From Limnomonas spitsbergensis (Eukaryota > Chlorophyta > Chlorophyceae > Chlamydomonadales), in the NCBI GenBank assembly GCA_037349105.1, contig JAYJMM010000123.1:5580001-5644000 (forward strand): a DNA stretch of 64,000 nt, read 5' to 3'. Below the pieces are notes generated by a model, which searched no databases, had not been told where the DNA came from, and saw only the letters and a list, made by a program, of their open reading frames with translations. Shown piece after piece: positions 13,742 through 22,700 of the stretch. The stretch's first letter is position 1. Each line of letters opens with the position of its first letter. The position numbers and the translations under genes were made by a program.

Positions 13742-16700
13742 ACCCCGTGGGCCCCCAAAGCCCCCTACCATTTTTGCCCCCTACCAATTCATGATCATGA
13801 CGGTGTTGTATCCCCGCCCCCTGCGCCCCTTCAGTTGGTGAAGTTACCCGCCCCTTAAGCCATTAGCCCCTTAAGATAACCGTCACCGTCACCATCACCA
13901 TCACCAAAGATTACTGAGGTACCGTCGAGTGATTGATCCACAATTGCAGTGACACGGGGGAGAATGCACGTATCCTGTACGGGAAGGTCTGTCCTAAGGG
14001 ATCGCCTACACCTTGGGATTTGATAATAAGCACGAAGGATTGGAAACCATACGTAGTTCTTTCTTCTTACTTCTTACCGTCATGATGGTGATGTAGATGG
14101 CCATGTACCATTGCACCCCCTGGTTGGCGTCGGAGCTGCTGGCATCCTGTACAGGCAAAAAGGACCAGGATGCAATAGGGAGGAGGGCATTCGGAACTGC
14201 TGGCGTCCGGTGCTGACAGAAGAGCAACAGGATGCAATGGGGGGGGCGAGGGCATCTGGCTACGGGGAATGCAATGAGGGGGCGAGGGCATCTGGCTACG
14301 GGGAATGCAATGAGGGGGCGAGGGCATCTGGCACCGGGGGATGCAATGAGGGGGCGAGGGCATCTGGCTACGGGGAATGCAATGGGGGGGTGAGGGCATC
14401 TGGCAACGGGGGATGCAATGAGGGGGCGAGGGCATCTGGCAACGGGGGATGCAATGGGGGGGTGAGGGCATCTGGCAACGGGGGATGCAATGGGGGGGTG
14501 AGGGCATCTGGCAACGGGGGATGCAATGAGGGGGCGAGGGCATCTGGCAGCGGGGGATGCAATGGGGGGGGCGAGGGCATCTGGCAATGGGGGATGCAAT
14601 GAGGGGGCGAGGGCATCTGGCAATGGGGGATGCAATGAGGGGGCGAGGGCATCTGGCACCGGGGGATGCAATGGGGGGGTGGGCATATGGCAACGGGGGA
14701 TGCAATGAGGGGGCGAGGGCCGAGGGCATCTGGCAATTGGGGATGCAATGAGGGGGCGAGGGCATCTGGCAACGGGGGATGCAATGAGGGGGCGAGGTCA
14801 TCTGGCAACGGGGGATGCAATGGGGGGGGTGAGGGCATCTGGCAACGGGGGATGCAATGAGGGGGCGAGTACAACCGGGGCTTCTGGCATCCTGTGTGGG
14901 CATGAGAGCAACAGGATGCCATGGGGGGGAGGGCATCAGGTAACAGGGGAGGCAATGGGAGGGGGGGGGGGAGCATCAGTCAAGAACCAAGGTTTTCCCT
15001 CGGAAAACCAACTTTCTGAAGGTTCTTAAGCTGGTAATAGTAACAAAACTAGAGTAGCAAAACTTAAGTAACAATCTGGAGTAACACAACTAGAGTAATA
15101 AATCGGTATACAGCTGCCTGCCTCTCACCAGCCAAGTGATGGACTTCAGCCAGCTATTCTCGGCGCCGTTCCAGAAGGCAATCACCAGCTGCACGCACGA
15201 GAGGAGCATGCAAGTGTCAATCACGAGCCATGCAAGTGTCCGTCACGAGCCATGCAAGTGTCAATCTTGAGCCATGCAAGTATCAATCAAGAGCCATGCC
15301 AGTGTAAATCACGAGCCATGCAAGTGTCAATCAGCAGCCATGCAAGTGTAAATCACGAGCCATACAAGTGTAAATCACGAGCCATGCAAGTGTAAATCAC
15401 GAGCCATGCAAGTGTCAATCACGAGCCATGCAAGTGTCAATCACGAGCCATGCAAGTGTTAATTACGAGCCATGCAAGTGTCAATCACAAGCCATGCAAG
15501 TGTCAATCACGAGCCATGCAAGTGTCAATCACGAGCCATGCAAGTGTCAGTCACGAGCCATGCAAGAGTCAATCACGAGCCATGTAGGTGTCAATCACGA
15601 GCCATGCAAGTGTCAATCACGAGTCATGCAAGTGTCAATCACGAGCCATGCAAGTGTCAATCACGAGCCATGCAAGTATCAATCACGAGCCATGCAAGTG
15701 TCAGTCAACAGCCATGCAAGTGTCAATCAAGAGCCATGCAAGTGTCAATCACTAGCCATGCAAGTGTAAATCACGAGCCATGCAAGTGTCAATCACGAGC
15801 CATGCAAGTGTCCGTCACGAGCCATGCAAGTGTCAATCACGAGCCATGCAAGTGTCCGTCACGAGTCATGCAAGTGTCAATGACGAGCCATGCAAGTGTC
15901 AGTCATGAGCCATGCAAGTGTCAGTCACGAGCCATGCAAGTGTAAATCACGAGCCATGCAAGTGTCAGTCACGAGCCATGCAAGTGTCAATCACGAGCCA
16001 TGCAAGTGTCAGTCACGAGGCATGCAGGTGTCAATCACGAGCCATGCAAGTGCCAGTCACGAGCCATGCAAGTGTCAATCACCAGCCATGCAAGTGTCAG
16101 TCACGTGCCATGCAAGTGTCAATCACCAGCCATGCAAGTGTCAATCACCAGCCATGCAAGTGTCAATCACGAGCCATGCAAGTGTCAATCAGCAGCCATG
16201 CAAGTGTAAATCACGAGCCATGCAAGTGTAAATCACGAGCCATGCAAGTGTCAATCACGAGCCATGCAAGTGTCAATCACGAGCCATGCAAGTGTCAATC
16301 ACGAGCCATGCAAGTGTTAATTACGAGCCATGCAAGTGTCAATCACAAGCCATGCAAGTGTCAATCACGATCCATGCAAGTGTCAGTCAACAGCCATGCA
16401 AGTGTCAATCACAAGCCATGCAAGAGTCAATCACGAGCCATGTAGGTGTCAATCACGAGCCATGCAAGTGTCAATCACTAGCCATGCAAGTGTAAATCAC
16501 GAGCCATGCAAGTGTCAATAACGAGCCATGCAAGTATCAATCACGAGCCATGCAAGTGTCAGTCAACAGCCATGCAAGTGTCAATCAAGAGCCATGCGAG
16601 TGTCAATCACTAGCCATGCAAGTGTAAATCACGAGCCATGCAAGTGTCAATCACGAGCCATGCAAGTGTCCGTCACGAGCCATGCAAGTGTCAATGACGA

Positions 16701-19700
16701 GCCATGCAAGTGTCCGTCACGAGTCATGCAAGTGTCAATGACGAGCCATGCAAGTGTCAGTCATGAGCCATGCAAGTGTCAATCACGAGCCATGCAAGTG
16801 TCAATCACGAGCCATGCAAGTGTCAGTCACGAGCCATGCAAGTGTCAGTCACGAGCCATGCAAGTGTCAGTCACGTGCCTTGCAAGTGTCAATCACCAGC
16901 CATGCAAGTGTCAATCACCAGCCATGCAAGTGTCAATCAACAGCCATGCAAGTGTCAATCATGAGCCATGCAAGTGTCAGTCACGAGCCATGCAAGTGTC
17001 AATCACGAGCCATGCAAGTGTCAGTCAACAGCCATGCAAGTGTCAATCAAGAGCCATGCAAGTGTCAATCACCAGCCATGCAAGTGTCAATCACGAGCCA
17101 TGCAAGTGTCAATCACGAGCCATGCAAGTGTCAGTCACGTGCCATGCAAGTGTCAATCATGAGCCATGCAAGTGTCAATCAACAGCCATGCAGGTGTCAA
17201 TCAACAGCCATGCACACAAAATAGAAGCATCAGGCCTTAATCCATGCCTCAGGGCGTATCATGTGTTTGTTTATTTATATATAAGCATCGGCACCGCTCC
17301 AGGAGGCAATCACCAGCTGCACACAGGAGAAGAGCATGCAAGTGTCATCACCAGCCATAAACACAAAACAAGCACCGGACCTTAATCCACGCCTCTGTGT
17401 GGATCGTTTATGTATTTATCTAAAAGCAACTCACCAGGATGCAGGCGTCCAGGTTGATGATTACTCAAGCGATGCAGCCCAGCAGCATGAAGGCGCCATC
17501 AGATTCAAAATTCAAATTCAAATTATCCTCACCAGGATGCAGGCCTCCAGGTTGATGATCACGCACGCGATGCAGCCCAGCAGCAGAGCATGTAGGCGCC
17601 ATCAAATTCAAATTCAAATTCGAATCTCCTCACCAAGATGCAGGCCTCCAGGTTGATCATCGTGCACGCAATGTAGCCCAGCAGCAGCATGTAGGCGCCA
17701 TCAAATTCAAATTCAAATTCAAATCCCATCACCAAGATGCAGGCCTCCAGGTTGATCATCGTGCACGCAATGTAGCCCAGAAGCAGCATGTAGGCGCCAT
17801 CAAATTCAAATTCCAATTATCCTCACCAAGATGCAGGCCTCCAGGTTGATGATCACGCAAGCAATGTAGCCCAGCAGTAGCATGTAGGCGCCGCTGACAC
17901 CCCCGAAATAGTTTTTCAGCACCCGGCTGAGGATGCCCGAGCTTGCATCCTTGTACAGCAGCTGCAAAGCATGGCAGAAGACACATAATTTAGGGTTGGG
18001 GGTTTAGGGTTTGAGGTTTTGGGTCAAGGGTGTAGAGTCGCCTAGCAGCGCATCATGCCGCCCAGCAAGCAGCGTATGCAGGTACCGGCGACCCCTCAAA
18101 GAAATCCTTTTCAGCATATCGTAAAGAGAAATATCTGAGCACGTGTTTTTGGACAGCAGCTGTGCGCAGGAATTTAGGGTTTAGGGCATAGTGTAAGGGT
18201 GGAGGGTTCAGGGTTTAGACTGGGAGACCTCGGGTAGCCGCTCCCAGCCTCCAAACCCTCCCCACAACCTAAATTGCCCCCTCCCCCCCCCCTCTGCCCC
18301 CCGGCCACGCAGAACCCGGAGAAGGCCGTGGGCAACGTTTTTTTTTGCAATTGTTTTTGCAATTGTTTTTTTTGCGCAATCCAGCAGAATCGAAACGTGT
18401 TCCGGCACAAGAGAATCTTCATGACGAACTCAAAAAACCTGCGGGCCATCGAGGACCAGTACCTCTTTATAAACAAGCGTCGGCGGCAAACAGCGCTGCA
18501 TGATGTCAAAAACAACGTTTTCTTCATCAACAACGTTTTCTTCATCAAATTCGGTTTCTAGACAGTCGCGCCTGGTTGACTTTCAAGCTGACCTAAACCC
18601 TCAACCCTCAACCCTTCGCCGTGAACCTAAAATCTCAACCCTTGACCTTTCAAGATGACCGTAAACCCCAAACGTTTTTAAGTATGACCCTAAACCCTAG
18701 ACTGCAAACTGTACCTTGGCCAGATGTGCGATGCGAGCCATCCGCAACAGGCGCAGCAGCGGCAATCAGATCACCCATTCTCCTTTTTTGACCCGCGGTA
18801 CGCGCCTTTTAGACCTTGGGCATGACCTTACCTTGGATAGCGATGCGATGCGAGCCATCCGCAACAGGCGAAGCAGCGACAAACAGACCACCCACTCGTC
18901 GGGGGGTGCCCGGGAAATCAAGATGGCCACCAGGTACAGAAAGGGAATGACAGCGACCAGGTCGATCCAGAAGTGGCCGGAGTGGCAGAAGTAGGCGGCC
19001 GCGGTCAATCTGCGTAGCGGGTGTCAGAAGTGTGACCGGATACAGAGAGGGTTTGACTGTGTGAGAATAGTGACGGGATACAGAGAGTGTGTAAGAAGGG
19101 GATAAAAACAGGTCAATCCAAAAGTGGCAGGAGTGGCGGAAGTAGGCGACCGCCGTCAATCTGCGTAGAGGGTGTGAGAAGAGTGATCGGATACAGAGAG
19201 GGTGTGCGAAGAGTGGCCGGATACAGAGAGGGCGTAAGAAGAGTCATGACGAACAGGTCAATCCAAAAGTGGCCAGAGTGGCGGAAGTAGGCGGCCACAG
19301 TCAATCTGCGTAGAGGGTGTGAGAAGAGTGACCAGATACAGGGAGGGTGTGAGAGGAGTGACCGGATAGAGATAATATAGAAGGAGTGATGATGACAAGT
19401 CCACCATAAATCCAGAAGTAGACAGAGTGGTGGAAGCAGGTGGCCGCAGTCTATCTCTGTACTAACAGTGTGTAGAGGATGTGAGAAGAGTGACCTGATA
19501 CAGATTGTAGGAAGAGTGGCAGCGACGAGTTCAACCCAGAAGTGGCCGGATTAGCAGATGTAGGCGGCCGTGGTCAATCTGCTTAGAGGGTGTGAGAAGA
19601 GTGATTGGATACAGAGAGTGTAGGAAGAGTGGCAGCGACAAGGTCAATCCAGAAGTGGCCGGAGTGGCAGAAGTAGGCGGCCGTGGTCAATCTGCTTAGA

Positions 19701-22700
19701 GGTTGTGAGAAGAGTGATCGGATACAGAGTGTGTAGGAAGAGTGGCGGCGACAAGGTCAATCCAGAAGTGGCCGGAGTGGCAGATGTAGGCGGCTGCGGT
19801 CAATCTGCGTAGAGAGTGTGGGAAGAGTGACTGGTTACAGAGACTTTAGAAAAAGTGGGGGCGACAAGGTCAATCTAGAAGTGGCCGGAGTAGCGGATGT
19901 AGGTGGCCACGGTCAATCTGCGGAGAGGATGTGAGAAGAGTGACCGGATACAGAGAGGGTGTATGAAGAGTGACGGCGGTCAGGCCAATCCGGAAGTGGC
20001 TGGAGTGGTGGAAGTAGGCGGCAGCAGTCTATCTGTGCAGCCGGCGTGAGAAGAGTGACCGGATACGGAGAGGGTGGTATGAAGAGTGATGGTTTACAGA
20101 TATACAGTTGGCCAGAGTGGCGGAAGTGGGCAACCACGGTCAATCTACGTAGAGAGTGTGAGAAGAGTGACGGTTTAAAGGGTGGTATGAAGAAGAGTGG
20201 CTGGAAACTGATTTTGTGAGTGGTTGGAGTGGAACAAGATGGCGGTCATAGCCACTCTGCAGAGAGGTGGTGATAAGTGTGATCATGCAGGTGATGCAAA
20301 GAGTGACCATGTGCACAGTGGCAATGCGAGGAGCGTGGGGATGTAGCTACATATGTGGTCTGCGTGGTGGAATTAGAGGGAGTGGGAAGAGTGGCATCAT
20401 TCCAAGAGAGAGTGGGAGGAGTGGCATCATTTCGAGAGGGGGTGAAAATAGTGGCGGTTATAAGATTGGTCCAGACAAACATATGGCCATGGCGGCGAAA
20501 GTAGGCCGCCGCGGTCACTGTTGAGAGAGAGAGTGAGAAGAGTGACAGGGTGCAGCATACTAGCATAGCAGTGTGAGAGTGGTGGGGTGCAGATCACCAT
20601 ACATAAGGGTGTGGGAAGAGAGGCAGGATGCAGCGAGTGAGTGGGAAGAGTGGCCGATAGAGGCAAGAGGCAGAGAGTGCGTGAGAAGAGTGGCCAATAG
20701 AGGCAAGATGCAGAGAGTGAGTGAGAAGAATGACCGATAGAGGCAGGATGCACCGGGCGAGTGAGTGAGAAGAGTGACTGTCACTCTTTAGGGGGGTGAA
20801 ACGAGTAAAGAAACATAACTCATCAAGATGAGCCCCCCCCCCCTCCCCCCACACCTCCAACTATTTAACCCATACCAGGTTCAAGGTTCAGAAAGCTATT
20901 TCGTGTCCATGCAGCTTCCATGCATCATCTTCTCTTTCCAGGTTACGGGTTTATCAAAATATAGACTAGGGTTTGGACAGCTTCCACACGGCTTCCATGC
21001 AGCTTCTTCACACACCTGCCGTCAAACGTCACCACCTTCCTCATTCCGCTCGCCATCACCACTGATATGTGGTACGCCAAGAACATGTGCAAGGTGTACA
21101 CGATACCTGTTCACCAGGGTTGGGGTTCAGGGTCTAGGGTTTAAGGTTGCGGGTTTAAGGGTTTATGTACCTGCTCACAATGGTTAGGGTTAGGGTTCGG
21201 GTTGGGGTTGGTCCAGTTAAAAGCAGGGAAAACGTCTGGCGTTCATTGAAAGTGCCCCGCAGAATGTCGTGAGCGGGCTATCCTACTTAGGGAAATAAAA
21301 TGTATTTATTTGTTGCGTGCATGGCTTGCTGACATCACAATGTCTGAAGTACAGTGCAAGTCCCTACACCCCAGTAGCCCCTCCCCTCCCAGCCCCCCTC
21401 CCCCCCCCCTCTTTACTTTGTGTTTATAAACTCACCTCCCACTAGCTCCATTTGCGTGCATGGATTGCTGACATCTCCGTATCTGACAGAACCTGCGGCG
21501 TGGGGGATCAGCAGGCAAGTAAGTCAGGTGCATAGTACATTAAGATCTATAGATCTGACAGAACCTGCAGCGTAGGGGATCAACAGGCCAGTAAATCAGG
21601 TGCAGGGTAAATGAAGATCTATAGATCTGACAGAACCTGCGGCAAGTATAGGCAGACTAGCAAATCAGGTGCAGGGTAAATGAAGATCTATAGATCTGAC
21701 AGAACCTGCGGTAAGTATAGGCAGACAAGCAAATCAGGTGCAGGGTAAATGAAGATCTATAGATCTGACAGAACCTGCGGCAAGTATAGGCAGACAAGCA
21801 AATCAGGTGCAGGGAAACAATATGCGGGGCCAGTGCTATGTCATCGTCCTACTCTGACCTGGATCTAGGATGTTGCAGCCATGCCACACTCCTATGTGAG
21901 GGGGGCAGGAACATGTAGCCCGGAGATCTAGACAGGGGGCACTCACAGAAAGCGGCACTCAAAGAAGGTGACATTGACTGGAGCGTCACAAGATTCTCAT
22001 TTGTACTGCGCCCTTTTGAAAGAGGCAATGTACCAGGGACCCTCTTTTCCACCCTGTTCAACACTTTCCTACCCTTTTCCACCCATTTCCACCCTTTTCA
22101 AACTTGTGGTCTCCTCTAGAATCAACCCGCAACACTTACATAACCAACATGGACTTGCGCAGCACATTCTTACTTGGCACTGCCCCTTTTCCTTGAAAGG
22201 GGCAAAGTAACAGGAACACCCATTTTAACATTTGTTAACACTTCTTCACCCTTTTCCACCCATTTCCACCCTTTTCAAACTTGTGATCCCCGCAGCACTC
22301 TCAAAAACCAACATGAACTGGCGCAGCACATTCTTACTTGGCCCTGCTCCTTTTTGAAAGAGGCAAAGTACCAGGACCGCCCTTTTCTACTCTTTAAAAA
22401 TTCCCCACCCATGTAAACACTGTTTCAAACCTGTGATCCCCTCCAGGATCACCAGCGCGACACTCACAGAAAGCGACGTTGACTGGCACCTGCGCAAGGG
22501 GCAGACAAAGTATATCAGCCACACAGCCAGGTTTCTAGGCATCAAGGTTAAGGGTTGAAGGAATACATAATAATTCCTTCAGCCAGGTTTCTAGGCATCA
22601 AGGTTAAAGGTTAAAGGATGAGGGATACGATTAAACCCTTTACTCAAATTAGCAGGCATACAGCCAGAGTTTTAGGTTAAAAGGAATAAGGGACCAGATT

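Noticed and set aside
14006..14976. Pro/His/Ser-rich minus-strand frames of 200-290 codons
   Set aside because: They are readings of the 36-bp array; three frames are open together.
15200..17220. CRISPR-like appearance of the 22-bp array
   Set aside because: Units abut without spacers, vary internally, and lie in a eukaryotic intron.
15428..17385. Several overlapping frames with a MQVSITSHASV-type repeat
   Set aside because: Three 22-bp units equal 22 codons without a stop, so all frames stay open; no start context or homology.
18274..18561. Plus-strand frame with KNLRAIEDQYLFINKRRR
   Set aside because: Lies inside the S4/S5 intron of gene A, shows no recognisable family, and overlaps a poly-T stretch. 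Noted as unassigned only.
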